The translations under genes were made by a program, and so were the position numbers. Under the pieces are notes generated by a model, which worked only from the letters and a program-made list of their open reading frames with translations, was not told the DNA's origin and made no database searches. Positions 7,802 to 16,408 of a stretch of 37,735 nucleotides of DNA are shown here, in pieces (position 1 is the stretch's first letter; every line of letters begins with the position of its first letter). Source of the DNA: Zetaproteobacteria bacterium (GTDB lineage: Bacteria > Pseudomonadota > Zetaproteobacteria > Mariprofundales > Mariprofundaceae); assembly GCA_003696795.1 (NCBI GenBank), contig RFFT01000001.1, forward strand, positions 1 through 37,735, given 5' to 3'.

Positions 7802-8745
7802 GCGAGTTGATCTTCATGTTCCCGGGGCAAGGCTCACAGAGCCGCGGCATGCTGGATGTGTTTATGGATCGGTCTGTGGTTCGGGAGACGCTGGAAGAAG
7901 CCTCGGATGTACTTGGGTTCGATATGGGGACGCTGATTGGCAGTGACCCTGATGGCGTGTTGGATCGCACCGATTATACCCAGCCCGCCCTGCTCACCGC
8001 TTCGGTTGCGATGCTGCGTCTCTGGCGTGAATTGGGTGGGCGCGCGCCTGCCCAGGCGCTGGGGCATTCGCTGGGCGAGTATTCCGCATTGGTGGCGGCG
8101 GACGTGCTGGATTTCTCCACTGCGCTGGACTTGGTGGCCTTCCGCGGGCGAATGATGCGCGAAGCGGTTGCGGAAGGGGTGGGCCGGATGGCCGCGATCC
8201 TTGGTCTGGAAGATGCCAAGGTGGAGGCGCTGTGCGCCGAATGCAGTGATGGCGAGACGCGCGTGTGGGCGGCCAATTACAATTGCCCGGGGCAGGTCGT
8301 GGTGGCCGGGCATGCGGCGGCTGTCGATCGCTTGATCGAGGCTGCGGGCAAGGCCGGTGCGCGGCGTGCCGTGCCGCTGGCGGTCAGCGCGCCGTCACAC
8401 ACGCCACTGATGCTGCCGGCGGCTGACGCGATGCGTGCGCGCTTGGCCGATGTGCGGCTGCGTTCACCGCAGTGTCCGGTCTGGAGCAACGCCTATGCGC
8501 GTCCGCAACAGGATGCCGAGCAGATCCGTGCCGCCCTGGTCGAGCAATTGATTGCACCGGTGCGCTGGACGGCATCGATTCAGAATCTTCTTGTCGATGG
8601 CGGTGCGCAGGTCATGGTCGAAATGGGGCCGGGCAAGGTGTTGACTGGGCTGGTCAGACGCATTGCGCGGTGGCTGCCGTGCCATACAATGTCCGGCCTT
8701 GAGGATTTTGAAGCCGCGATAGCGGCCACGGGAGGGAATGGTTGA
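7798..8745 (+). CDS. fabD: Malonyl-CoA:ACP transacylase FabD
   Basis: FabD moves malonyl from CoA to ACP, supplying the extender for FabH and FabF. The 315-residue product has the expected length. It begins with FMFPGQGSQSRGM and has the nucleophile Ser91 in GHSLGEYSAL and the partner His201 in SAPSHTPLM. The C-terminal block VEMGPGKVLTGLVRRI is typical. Its start overlaps the fabH stop (ATGA) and its stop overlaps the fabG start (TGATG), so the three genes are probably coupled. Confidence 0.97.
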   Translation: MSELIFMFPGQGSQSRGMLDVFMDRSVVRETLEEASDVLGFDMGTLIGSDPDGVLDRTDYTQPALLTASVAMLRLWRELGGRAPAQALGHSLGEYSALVAADVLDFSTALDLVAFRGRMMREAVAEGVGRMAAILGLEDAKVEALCAECSDGETRVWAANYNCPGQVVVAGHAAAVDRLIEAAGKAGARRAVPLAVSAPSHTPLMLPAADAMRARLADVRLRSPQCPVWSNAYARPQQDAEQIRAALVEQLIAPVRWTASIQNLLVDGGAQVMVEMGPGKVLTGLVRRIARWLPCHTMSGLEDFEAAIAATGGNG

Positions 8746-9485
8746 TGGGTGAGCGAGCGGTAGCTATCGTGACGGGTGCGAGTCGCGGTATTGGTCGTGT
8801 GATTGCGGAGACGCTGGCGGCTGGCGGGTACGATCTCGCCATTTGCGGGACCCGCGTGGAAACGATTCAGCGTGTGGCCGCTGCCCTGATGGAGGCGCAT
8901 GGCATCGAAGTGTTGGCGGATGCCGTCGATGTGGCGGACCGGGCGGCGGCGCAGTCTTTTGTGCAGCGAACCAGCAAGCACTTCGGTCGTTTGGATGTGT
9001 TGGTGAACAATGCCGGGATTACCCGTGACGGATTGGCCATGCGCATGAAGGAGGAGGACTGGGACGCGGTGATCGCAACCAATCTTTCCTCTGTGTTTCA
9101 TCTCTCGCAGGCCGTGCTGAAGCCGATGATGCGGGCGAAAAAGGGGCGCATCATCAATGTGTCCTCCGTCGTTGCGTCGATGGGAAATCCGGGGCAACTG
9201 AATTATTGCGCCAGCAAGGGCGGGATTGAGGCGATGACGCGTTCGCTGGCGCGTGAGGTGGGCTCGCGCGGGATTACGGTCAATGCGGTGGCGCCTGGAT
9301 TTATCGCCACCGACATGACGGCCGAGCTCGGCGAAGAGGCGCATGCCCGCCTTGCGGCACAGATTCCGCTGGGGCGCTTGGGTGAACCCGCGGATGTGGC
9401 CGCGGTGGTGGCGTTCTTGGCCAGCGACCAAGCGGCATACATCACCGGCCAAGTCATTCATGTCAATGGTGGGATGTACATGTAG
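8745..9485 (+). CDS. fabG: 3-oxoacyl-[ACP] reductase FabG
   Basis: FabG is the NADPH-dependent short-chain reductase that reduces 3-oxoacyl-ACP in each elongation cycle. The 246-residue product has the Rossmann motif TGASRGIGR, the NNAG motif, and the catalytic Ser in INVSSVVASMG, with Tyr and Lys in YCASKGG. The end ITGQVIHVNGGMYM is typical. The ATG at 8745 overlaps the fabD stop and has GGAGGG a suitable distance upstream, so the earlier in-frame TTG at 8742 is rejected. Confidence 0.97.
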   Translation: MGERAVAIVTGASRGIGRVIAETLAAGGYDLAICGTRVETIQRVAAALMEAHGIEVLADAVDVADRAAAQSFVQRTSKHFGRLDVLVNNAGITRDGLAMRMKEEDWDAVIATNLSSVFHLSQAVLKPMMRAKKGRIINVSSVVASMGNPGQLNYCASKGGIEAMTRSLAREVGSRGITVNAVAPGFIATDMTAELGEEAHARLAAQIPLGRLGEPADVAAVVAFLASDQAAYITGQVIHVNGGMYM

Positions 9486-9526
9486 CGGGGCGGGATGTCC
9501 CGATGCCGGGCTTGTGCGGTGTCCGG

Positions 9527-9535
9527 TGGTATGAT
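9527..9535 (+). promoter_or_regulatory. Extended -10 promoter candidate for acpP
   Basis: TGGTATGAT contains a TG dinucleotide one base before TATGAT, the form of an extended -10 element that can work without a good -35. No -35 match lies at the normal distance. It is 34 bases before the acpP ATG in an 83-base gap. A separate promoter here would fit the high ACP demand seen in other bacteria. A short GGGA/TCCC inverted repeat lies just upstream at 9492-9501. Confidence 0.5.
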
Positions 9536-9568
9536 AGAAGCCGCATAATTTTTTTACGGGAGGACTAG

Positions 9569-9808
9569 ATGTCTGCAGAAATTGAAGCCAAAATCATCAA
9601 GATTGTTGCTGATCAGCTGAATGTGGAAGAAAGCGAGATCAGCCCGGATTCGTCCTTTGTCGATGATCTCGGTGCCGATTCCCTGGATACTGTTGAGCTT
9701 GTGATGGCTTTCGAAGAAGAGTTTGGCATCGAGATTCCAGACGAGGATGCCGAGAAGATTCAAAGCGTGCAGAACGCGATCGACTATATCGCCGCGAAAG
9801 CCGAGTAA
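9569..9808 (+). CDS. acpP: Acyl carrier protein
   Basis: ACP carries growing acyl chains on 4'-phosphopantetheine and serves the Fab enzymes, PlsX, LpxA and LpxD encoded nearby. The 79-residue acidic product has the attachment motif [10 protein letters not shown] with Ser38 as the modified residue, and the usual four-helix sequence ending in [16 protein letters not shown] (9558-9563) lies 5 bases before the ATG. The length matches the family. fabF begins 4 bases after the stop. Confidence 0.98.
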   Translation: MSAEIEAKIIKIVADQLNVEESEISPDSSFVDDLGADSLDTVELVMAFEEEFGIEIPDEDAEKIQSVQNAIDYIAAKAE

Positions 9809-9812
9809 GTTC

Positions 9813-11060
9813 ATGGCAGAACGCGTTGTCGTGACCGGTATCGGGCTGGTGACTCCGCTCGGTACCGGCACGGATGTTTCGTGGAAAAATCTGCTCGCGG
9901 GGAAATCCGGTATTCGCCGTATCACGCGTTTTGACGCGGAGGCGACGGATATGCCTTGCAAAATCGCTGGCGAGGTGCCGGACTTCGAGGTCGAGGCATT
10001 CATCAACCGGAAAGATGCGCGCAAGATGGATACCTTTATCCAGTTCGGCGTGGCGGCCGCGGATATAGCGCTGGAGCAGTCGGGCCTGGAGATTGGTTCG
10101 CATAATGCCTCAAGGGTGGGCGTGATTATCGGCTCCGGGATCGGCGGTCTGACGATGATCGAGCGTACGATGCGCGCCTATGAACTGGGCGGGCGGCGAA
10201 AGATCTCACCGTTTTTTATTCCCCAGACGATTATCAACATGACCTCTGGCTGGGTATCGATGCGCACCGGCGCCAAAGGTCCGAATTCCGCGACGGTCAC
10301 CGCTTGCGCAACCGGTACGCACGCGATTGGTGATGCCTATAGCATCATTGCCAGGGGCGATGCCGATGCGATGATCGCCGGCGGCTCCGAGGCTTGCATC
10401 TGCGAGCTGGGGATTGGCGGTTTTTGTGCCTCGAAGGCGTTGTCGACCCGCAACGATGAACCAGAGCGGGCCTCCCGTCCGTGGGATGTTGCGCGTGACG
10501 GCTTCGTCATGGGTGAGGGCGCGGGTGTGCTGGTGTTGGAATCGTTGAAACATGCCGAGGCGCGTGGCGCGCAGATCCTTGCCGAGGTGGTCGGCTATGG
10601 TATGTCCGCCGATGCGTATCATATGACGGCGCCCGCGCCGGAAGGCGAGGGCGGTGCGCGTTGCATGAAGATGGCGCTGGATTCCGCAGGGATAGCGCCG
10701 GAAGAAGTGGATTATGTGAATGCGCACGGCACATCCACGCCGCAGGGCGATATCTGCGAAACACAAGGAATCAAGACCGTGTTCGGTGCCCATGCGAAGC
10801 AGGGCCTGATGGTATCTTCCACCAAATCGATGACCGGCCACCTGTTGGGTGCGGCCGGGGGGATCGAGGCGGCCTTTTCCGTGCTGGCCGTGCATGAGGG
10901 CATCGTGCCCCCGACGATCAATCTGGACGAGCCGGATCCCGCTTGCGATCTCGACTATGTGCCGCACAAGGCCCGCCGCTGCGAGGTGCGCGTGGCGGTT
11001 TCCAATTCCTTCGGCTTCGGCGGCACGAATGCCTCGATTGTTGTGCGCAAGTTCGACTGA
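9813..11060 (+). CDS. fabF: 3-oxoacyl-[ACP] synthase II FabF
   Basis: FabF is the chain-elongating ketoacyl synthase. The 415-residue product has the complete triad: Cys165 in TACATGTHAIGD, His305 in NAHGTSTPQGD and His343 in KSMTGHLLGAAGG. It ends with the typical SNSFGFGGTNAS block. The ATG at 9813 lies 4 bases after acpP; an in-frame extension back into acpP is rejected. A strong intrinsic terminator follows 37 bases after the stop and probably ends the main fatty-acid transcript. Confidence 0.98.
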   Translation: MAERVVVTGIGLVTPLGTGTDVSWKNLLAGKSGIRRITRFDAEATDMPCKIAGEVPDFEVEAFINRKDARKMDTFIQFGVAAADIALEQSGLEIGSHNASRVGVIIGSGIGGLTMIERTMRAYELGGRRKISPFFIPQTIINMTSGWVSMRTGAKGPNSATVTACATGTHAIGDAYSIIARGDADAMIAGGSEACICELGIGGFCASKALSTRNDEPERASRPWDVARDGFVMGEGAGVLVLESLKHAEARGAQILAEVVGYGMSADAYHMTAPAPEGEGGARCMKMALDSAGIAPEEVDYVNAHGTSTPQGDICETQGIKTVFGAHAKQGLMVSSTKSMTGHLLGAAGGIEAAFSVLAVHEGIVPPTINLDEPDPACDLDYVPHKARRCEVRVAVSNSFGFGGTNASIVVRKFD

Positions 11061-11068
11061 ATCGGGCC

Positions 11069-12379
11069 GTGCTGTTCCGCACGTATCATAAACGCGACCG
11101 TGGGCTGTCGGCCCACGGTTTTTTTTCGAAATTTCAAGATGCATGCCTTGCGCTGCTCGAGGATCCGACCGGTGCCGGGCGCGCATTTGTGGTCGGACGT
11201 GAAGGGACAAACATACTGTTGCCTGCTGGCGCTGATCCGCTACAAGGTGCGGCCTATTTGGCACGTTGGCGGATGTCGGATACGCGTGCGCCTTCGCCTT
11301 GTATCCGGGAGGTGTTTTATAGCGCCTATGAGGCGGCGATCCTGCTTGAGCGTCTGCCGCGACCGAAAAGCATACCCGGCGGGGTGTTGCTTTGGCGTCA
11401 CCAGCCGACTTTCTCCCTTTGCTTCGAGCGGGACATATTGCATGTTTATGCGCGCGATACCGCCACGCTTGCTCAGGTGGAGCGAATGCTCGCCTTGGCC
11501 GAACAAGCTTCCCCGCCATCTTTTGCATGGCCGCAGGTGAATCATACGCCCGACGTCATGGCTGATGACCCTGAATATCGGCACGCTGTCAGCCGCGTCC
11601 GTGCATACATTGCCGCCGGCGATATTTTTCAGGCGAATATCGCTCGCTTCTGGCACATGCCATGGAACGCGCGCGATCTGCCGGCGCTTTATGCGCGCCT
11701 TCGCCAGGTGAACCCGGCGCCGTTTTCCGCGTACCTGGAGATCCCGCAGACCCCGCAGGGACCATTGTGCATCCTGTCCGCATCTCCGGAGCGATTGGTG
11801 CGCATTCATCCCGACGGCAAGGTGGATACGCGGCCCATTGCCGGTACCCGCCGCCGCGCGGGCGGAGCGCGCGATGCGGCGTTGCGCGACGAGCTGCTGC
11901 TTTCCGAGAAGGAGCGGGCCGAGCATATCATGCTCGTCGACCTGGAGCGCAACGATCTGGGGCGCGTCTGCCGTGCAGGCAGTGTGCGGGTGGATGAGTG
12001 CATGATCATTGAACGCTATGCCACCGTGCAGCACATCGTGTCCAATGTCAGCGGAAAGTTGTGCGCGGGATTGGATTGGGTCGATGTTTATCGCGCGATG
12101 TTTCCCGGCGGAACGATCACCGGTTGCCCGAAGATTCGCTGCATGGAGATCATCCATGAGCTCGAGCCGCAGGGGCGTGGTCCCTATACCGGTGGGATTG
12201 GCTATTGGGCCTGGGATGGCGGTGCGGATATGAATATCCTGATTCGCACCTTCTGGCATGATCAGGGGGCGTTGCATTGGGCGGCCGGAGCGGGGATCGT
12301 GGCCGACTCGGATCCCGAGCGCGAGTTGCGCGAAACCGGACACAAGGCGATGGGATTGATGCGGGCATTGCGGCCATGA
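11069..12379 (+). CDS. pabB: Aminodeoxychorismate synthase component I (PabB-like)
   Basis: PabB converts chorismate, with ammonia from a PabA glutaminase, to 4-amino-4-deoxychorismate for folate. The chorismate-binding domain is complete: RVRAYIAAGDIFQANIAR, SASPERL, KERAEHIMLVDLERNDLGRV, PGGTITGCPKIRCMEIIHEL, YTGGIGYW and ETGHKAMG. GGTITGCPK favours PabB over TrpE. However, the motif reads PIAGT rather than the PIKGT of E. coli PabB, so it would belong to the class lacking the active-site Lys. The start is unclear: GTG 11069 (436 residues) places the terminator at 11098-11126 inside the coding region, while the next in-frame GTG, 11189, removes conserved N-terminal residues. No strong ribosome site was seen. 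No pabC follows. Confidence 0.85.
   Translation: MLFRTYHKRDRGLSAHGFFSKFQDACLALLEDPTGAGRAFVVGREGTNILLPAGADPLQGAAYLARWRMSDTRAPSPCIREVFYSAYEAAILLERLPRPKSIPGGVLLWRHQPTFSLCFERDILHVYARDTATLAQVERMLALAEQASPPSFAWPQVNHTPDVMADDPEYRHAVSRVRAYIAAGDIFQANIARFWHMPWNARDLPALYARLRQVNPAPFSAYLEIPQTPQGPLCILSASPERLVRIHPDGKVDTRPIAGTRRRAGGARDAALRDELLLSEKERAEHIMLVDLERNDLGRVCRAGSVRVDECMIIERYATVQHIVSNVSGKLCAGLDWVDVYRAMFPGGTITGCPKIRCMEIIHELEPQGRGPYTGGIGYWAWDGGADMNILIRTFWHDQGALHWAAGAGIVADSDPERELRETGHKAMGLMRALRP
11098..11126 (+). terminator. Rho-independent terminator after fabF
   Basis: CCGTGGGC (11098-11105), loop TGTCG, and GCCCACGG (11111-11118) form a perfect 8-bp GC-rich stem followed by eight T bases (11119-11126). 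This is a textbook intrinsic terminator reading on the plus strand. It ends the fabF transcript, but it also falls at or inside the start of pabB, which is the next gene on the same strand. Confidence 0.93.
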
Positions 12380-13008
12380 GCGGCGAGCGCTGCAGACCGC
12401 GCGGGCCGAATGCGTTTCTGCGTTGGCTGGATCGCATGTATTGCCGTTATTGGCAGCGATTGCCCGCCACCAGCATGTGCGTTCTACCCAAGGGGCCTTT
12501 GATTCTGGTGGGCAATCATCTCTCCGGCGTCGATCCGCTGTTGGTTCAGGCCGCGGTGGATCGCCCGCTATGCTTTTTGATGGCCAGGGAATATTACCAG
12601 GGCATGTGGTATGCGCGCTGGCTGTTCGATGCGGTGGGGGCGATTCCGGTCAATCCAGGAGGCGCCAATCGCCATGCGCTGGCGGAGGCCGTGCGTGTGG
12701 TGCGCGCGGGCAATGCCCTGTGCCTGTTCCCGGAAGGGGCTGCGAATCCGGTGATTCCATTGCATCGTATTCTGCCTGGCGCGGTGATCATCGCGCGCGA
12801 AACGGGCGCGCCGCTGATACCGTTTCGCATCGCCGGTGTCTGGCCGTTCGATCATGTGCATATTTGGACGCCATTCATTCGTCGGGGAAGGGCGCGTATT
12901 CACTTTGGCCAGCCCTTCCATCTCGACGATGTGGTATTGGACGATCGCGCCTCGATCCAGCAGGCAGCCGAGTGCATCGGCAGAAAGATTCGTCGCTTGC
13001 CGCGCTAA
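12376..13008 (+). CDS. PlsC-like 1-acylglycerol-3-phosphate acyltransferase family protein
   Basis: The 210-residue product is a member of the PlsC/LPLAT acyltransferase family. The catalytic block is NHLSGVD, matching NHx4D (about residues 46-51). The substrate-binding block is LFPEGAAN (about 119-126), and there is a further PLIPFRIAG segment. The family moves acyl chains from acyl-ACP or acyl-CoA to lysophosphatidate or other acceptors at the inner membrane; the acceptor here is unknown. It starts at an ATG overlapping the pabB stop (ATGA). It is shorter than E. coli PlsC and has no clear membrane segment. Its stop overlaps the converging pilU stop. Confidence 0.85.
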   Translation: MSGERCRPRGPNAFLRWLDRMYCRYWQRLPATSMCVLPKGPLILVGNHLSGVDPLLVQAAVDRPLCFLMAREYYQGMWYARWLFDAVGAIPVNPGGANRHALAEAVRVVRAGNALCLFPEGAANPVIPLHRILPGAVIIARETGAPLIPFRIAGVWPFDHVHIWTPFIRRGRARIHFGQPFHLDDVVLDDRASIQQAAECIGRKIRRLPR

Positions 13009-14120
13009 TGCAGTTTCAGCTCCAGCCCGCTTCCTTCGTCTCCCTCATCCGTTTGGCCTTTGGCGACTTTGATCCGCAGACGCACATCGTTCATCGAATC
13101 GGCATGGCGTAGCGCTTCGTCCTCGGCGATGCGTCCCTCTTGCCAGAGGCGCACCAGATGTTGGTCGAAGGTTTGCATGCCATAGTTCTCGCCTTTGGCC
13201 ATGGCCTCTTTGATGCCGGGAATATCCCATTGGAAAATCAGGTCGGAGACGCGTGGGGTGTTGAGCAGGATTTCGATGGCCGCGGTGCGTCCCCCATCCT
13301 TGGTCTTGACCAGGCGCTGGGAAAGAATGGCGCGCAGATTCAGGGCGAGATTCAGCCGGGCTTGCGCATGCGCTTCTTCGGGAAAGAAGTTGATGATCCG
13401 TTCCAGGGCTTGATTGGCATTGTTGGCATGTAGGGTGGCCATGCACAGATGCCCGGTTTCGGCAAAGGTCAAAGCATGCTCCATCGTTTCGCGGTCTCGG
13501 ATCTCGCCGATCAGGATCACATCCGGTGCCTGGCGCAAGGTGTTTTTCAAGGCGTGCTGAAAGTCGAGGGTATCCGTGCCGACCTCGCGCTGGGTCACGA
13601 TCGAGCGTTTGTGCGGATGGATAAACTCGATCGGATCTTCGATGGTGATGATATGGCCGGCATGATGTTCGTTGCGATGGTTGATCATTGCCGCCAGCGA
13701 GGTGGATTTGCCGCTGCTGGTGGCGCCCACCATGATCACCAGTCCGCGCTTGCTCATCACGATGTCCTTGAAGACATCGGGCAGGCGCAGCTGCTCGAGG
13801 GTCGGGATCTCGGTTGGAATCGTCCGGATCACCATGCCCACCGAGCCGCGCTGGCGAAATATATTGACGCGGAAACGACCGATCTCGGCATAAGACAGGG
13901 CCATGTTCAACTCATGCGTATCCGCAAACTCCTGCCGTTGCCGGTCGTTCATGATCGAGGTGGCCAGCGCCTCGGTTTGCTCGGGGGTGAGCGGGGTGCT
14001 CCCGATGGGCGCAACCTCGCCGTGCACGCGCAGGCTGGGCGGGCATTGCGCGGTGATATACAGATCCGAACCGCCCTTGGCTTGCATGATGGTCAGCAAT
14101 TTGCGGATTGCCTCGCTCAT
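13005..14120 (-). CDS. pilU: Type IV pilus retraction ATPase PilU
   Basis: PilU is the accessory hexameric ATPase that works with PilT to retract type IV pili. The 371-residue product begins MSEAIRKLLTIMQAKGGSDLYIT. The Walker A motif is GATSSGKST (about residue 131). The Asp box is IEDPIEF, Walker B lies around VILIGEIRDRETME, and the His box is HLCMATLHANNANQ. The helical tail with basic and acidic residues (DVRLRIKVAKGQTDEGDEGS) is typical of PilU rather than PilT. The ATG at 14120 overlaps the pilT stop by 4 bases. The 3' end overlaps the acyltransferase stop tail to tail. Confidence 0.94.
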   Translation of the reverse strand: MSEAIRKLLTIMQAKGGSDLYITAQCPPSLRVHGEVAPIGSTPLTPEQTEALATSIMNDRQRQEFADTHELNMALSYAEIGRFRVNIFRQRGSVGMVIRTIPTEIPTLEQLRLPDVFKDIVMSKRGLVIMVGATSSGKSTSLAAMINHRNEHHAGHIITIEDPIEFIHPHKRSIVTQREVGTDTLDFQHALKNTLRQAPDVILIGEIRDRETMEHALTFAETGHLCMATLHANNANQALERIINFFPEEAHAQARLNLALNLRAILSQRLVKTKDGGRTAAIEILLNTPRVSDLIFQWDIPGIKEAMAKGENYGMQTFDQHLVRLWQEGRIAEDEALRHADSMNDVRLRIKVAKGQTDEGDEGSGLELKLH

Positions 14121-15172
14121 GCGCCAGCTCCTGGGGTGAACAGGGCTTTGTTTTGCGCCTTCTCGCGCGCAGCGGCCAGGGTGATCCGGCGTTTGGCGAC
14201 CAGTCGTTGCAAATCCATGTCCAGCGTTTGCATGCCTTCGCGCGCGCTGGTCTGCATGACCGACACCAGTTGCGCGACCTTGTTTTCGCGGATGAGATTG
14301 CGCACCGCCGGCGTGCCGATCATGATCTCGTGTGCGGCCACGCGACCGTTGCCGTCCGCGCGTTTGAGCAAGGTCTGTGAGATCACCGCCTTCAGCGACT
14401 CGGACAGCATCGCGCGTACCATGTCCTTTTCCGCGGCCGGAAACACATCGATGATGCGGTCGATTGTTTTGGGCGCGGATGAGGTGTGCAGGGTGCCGAA
14501 CACCATGTGCCCGGTCTCCGCTGCGGTGAGCGCGAGACTGATGGTTTCCAGATCGCGCATTTCGCCCACCAGGATCACATCCGGATCCTCGCGCAGCGCG
14601 CTTTTGAGCGCATTGGCGAAGGAATGGGTATGGGCACCGAGTTCGCGCTGCGAGATCAGGCTTTTCTTGGACTTGTGCACGAACTCGATCGGGTCTTCGA
14701 TGGTCAGGATATGTCCCTTCTCGGTTTCGTTGCGGTGATTGATCATCGCCGCCAATGTGGTCGATTTGCCGCTGCCGGTCGGCCCGGTCACAAGACAGAT
14801 GCCGCGCGGACACATCGCGATTTCCTTGAAGATTTCCGGTGCGCCCAGTTGTTCGAGAGTGAGTACCTCGCTTGGGATCTGGCGGAACACGCCGCTCATG
14901 CCGCGATATTGTTTGAAGCAGTTGACCCGGAAGCGGGCCACACCGGGAAGTTCGAACGAGAAGTCGAGTTCCATGCGCTCTTCGAACAGCTTGCGCTGCT
15001 GGTCGTTCATGATGTCGTAGATCATGGATTGCACCGCGCGTTCATCAAGTGGAGGCAGTTTGATCGGGGTCATGTCGCCATGAATGCGAATCAAGGGCGG
15101 CTCACCAGCGGAGATATGCAGGTCGGAGCCCTGGTTTTTCACCGTAAAGGCCAGTAGTTCCGCGATGTCCAT
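14117..15172 (-). CDS. pilT: Type IV pilus retraction ATPase PilT
   Basis: PilT powers pilus retraction and twitching motility. The 351-residue product begins MDIAELLAFTVKNQGSDLHIS. It has Walker A GPTGSGKSTTL (130-137), the Asp box IEDPIEFVH, Walker B VILVGEMRDLET and the His box HMVFGTLHTSSA. The C-terminal AVRNLIRENK corresponds to the AIRNLIRE motif diagnostic of PilT. The ATG at 15172 has a GGAGGA site just upstream, so the upstream extension to 15223 is rejected. pilT is first in a pilT-pilU operon. No pilin or assembly genes are in the window. Confidence 0.96.
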   Translation of the reverse strand: MDIAELLAFTVKNQGSDLHISAGEPPLIRIHGDMTPIKLPPLDERAVQSMIYDIMNDQQRKLFEERMELDFSFELPGVARFRVNCFKQYRGMSGVFRQIPSEVLTLEQLGAPEIFKEIAMCPRGICLVTGPTGSGKSTTLAAMINHRNETEKGHILTIEDPIEFVHKSKKSLISQRELGAHTHSFANALKSALREDPDVILVGEMRDLETISLALTAAETGHMVFGTLHTSSAPKTIDRIIDVFPAAEKDMVRAMLSESLKAVISQTLLKRADGNGRVAAHEIMIGTPAVRNLIRENKVAQLVSVMQTSAREGMQTLDMDLQRLVAKRRITLAAAREKAQNKALFTPGAGA

Positions 15173-15256
15173 AGCTTCCTCCTCAGCTCGATGACGCGCA
15201 TGGTTGCACAGATGACCGGGCAATGCTAGACAGCAACCGACATGACGGGGGGAGCC

Positions 15257-16408
15257 ATGAGTACACGGGTTTTCGATTTTCGCCAGCGCAATTTGTCGCT
15301 CGATATATTACGGGGGGTGGCGATTCTTTCCGTCGTGCTCGACCATGCCGATGCCCATATGATCCCCGGCTTCGTTGCGCCGGACGGATGGCTGGGAGCC
15401 ATCTATTGGGGGATCCATGGCTGGGGACGGACTGGCGTGGATTTGTTCTTCATCATCAGTGGCTTTTTGATCGGCGGGGGGCTGCTCAATGAGCTGGAGC
15501 GCAAGGGGCGCATCGAGTTGCGTATCTTCTGGCTTAAGCGCGTGTTCAAGATTTTGCCGTCGTACTATACCCTGGTGATTGTGCTGGTATCGCTCGGCGT
15601 GGTCGATGTCAGCTGGCGGCAGACCTATATTTTCTTTTTGTTTCTGCAGAACTATCTGTTGCCCACCGGCATCGGACCCACCTGGTCGCTGGCGGTGGAA
15701 GAGCATTTCTATCTCTTGTTGCCGCTGTTGTTGACCGCTGCCGCTTTCTTCGCGCATCGCCGGGGCGCGAACCCGGTGCATTGGCTGCCATGGATCGCGC
15801 TATGCGTGCTGGCCGTAAGCGTGGGCATGCGCATCACCCATGCCGCCACGGTCGGAGTGCAAGAGAATGATTTCATGAAGAGTCATTTTCGTTTCGATTC
15901 ACTGTTCTTCGGCGTGTTCTGTCATTATGTATGGCATTACCATGGGGATCGGCTGCGGCGTTGGATGCACGACCTGTGGTTGCCGGTGGGCTTCCTGCTC
16001 ACCTTGCCGGCCGCGTTCCTGGGCAGTAATGCGGAGGCCAATTTCTATATCGTGTATACGCTGCTTTCAGTGGGCTATGCGATGGTGGTGCTCTACGCTG
16101 TGGAGCGCGGTTTCGGTCGGTTCGGTCGGCACTGGCTGGGACAAACCGTTGCCGCCATTGGTCGTTGGTCGTATAACATCTATCTCTGGCAATTCTTTCT
16201 TCTGGGACTCAATCCGTTTTTCTATGCCAAGGTTCAGCTTTGGCTGGCCGAGGCGTGTTCCGGGCTGCCGCTGCTTGCGCTGCTGACCCAAACGCTCGTT
16301 GCCGTGGCGTATTCGGTGCTGGTGGGCTGGCTAGGGACGGTGCTGGTGGAAAATCCGTTCATGCGGCTACGCAAACGGGTGCTCGCACGCATTCAGCCGC
16401 GCGCTTGA
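15257..16408 (+). CDS. OafA/YrhL-type acyltransferase (acyltransferase 3 family)
   Basis: This is an integral-membrane acyltransferase-3 protein of 383 residues with about ten hydrophobic segments. Members O-acetylate LPS O-antigen, peptidoglycan, exopolysaccharide or small sugars. The N-terminal signature LDILRGVAILSVVLDHADAH holds the conserved Arg and His. It is followed by GRTGVDLFFIISGFLIGG, a central GPTWSLAVEEHFYLLLPL block, and a late IGRWSYNIYLWQF helix. The start at 15257 lies 3' of a G-rich ribosome site; an in-frame ATG at 15242 is possible. It is divergent from pilT, and its stop directly abuts the apbE stop. The acceptor is unknown. Confidence 0.9.
   Translation: MSTRVFDFRQRNLSLDILRGVAILSVVLDHADAHMIPGFVAPDGWLGAIYWGIHGWGRTGVDLFFIISGFLIGGGLLNELERKGRIELRIFWLKRVFKILPSYYTLVIVLVSLGVVDVSWRQTYIFFLFLQNYLLPTGIGPTWSLAVEEHFYLLLPLLLTAAAFFAHRRGANPVHWLPWIALCVLAVSVGMRITHAATVGVQENDFMKSHFRFDSLFFGVFCHYVWHYHGDRLRRWMHDLWLPVGFLLTLPAAFLGSNAEANFYIVYTLLSVGYAMVVLYAVERGFGRFGRHWLGQTVAAIGRWSYNIYLWQFFLLGLNPFFYAKVQLWLAEACSGLPLLALLTQTLVAVAYSVLVGWLGTVLVENPFMRLRKRVLARIQPRA

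Noticed and set aside
9491-9510. Inverted repeat after fabG as a terminator
   Set aside because: The stem is only 4 bp with a 2-base loop and has no T tract, so it cannot be called a terminator.
12376-13008. Assignment as plsC proper
   Set aside because: The family motifs are present, but the protein is short and without a membrane segment, so the acceptor cannot be fixed and no gene symbol is given.
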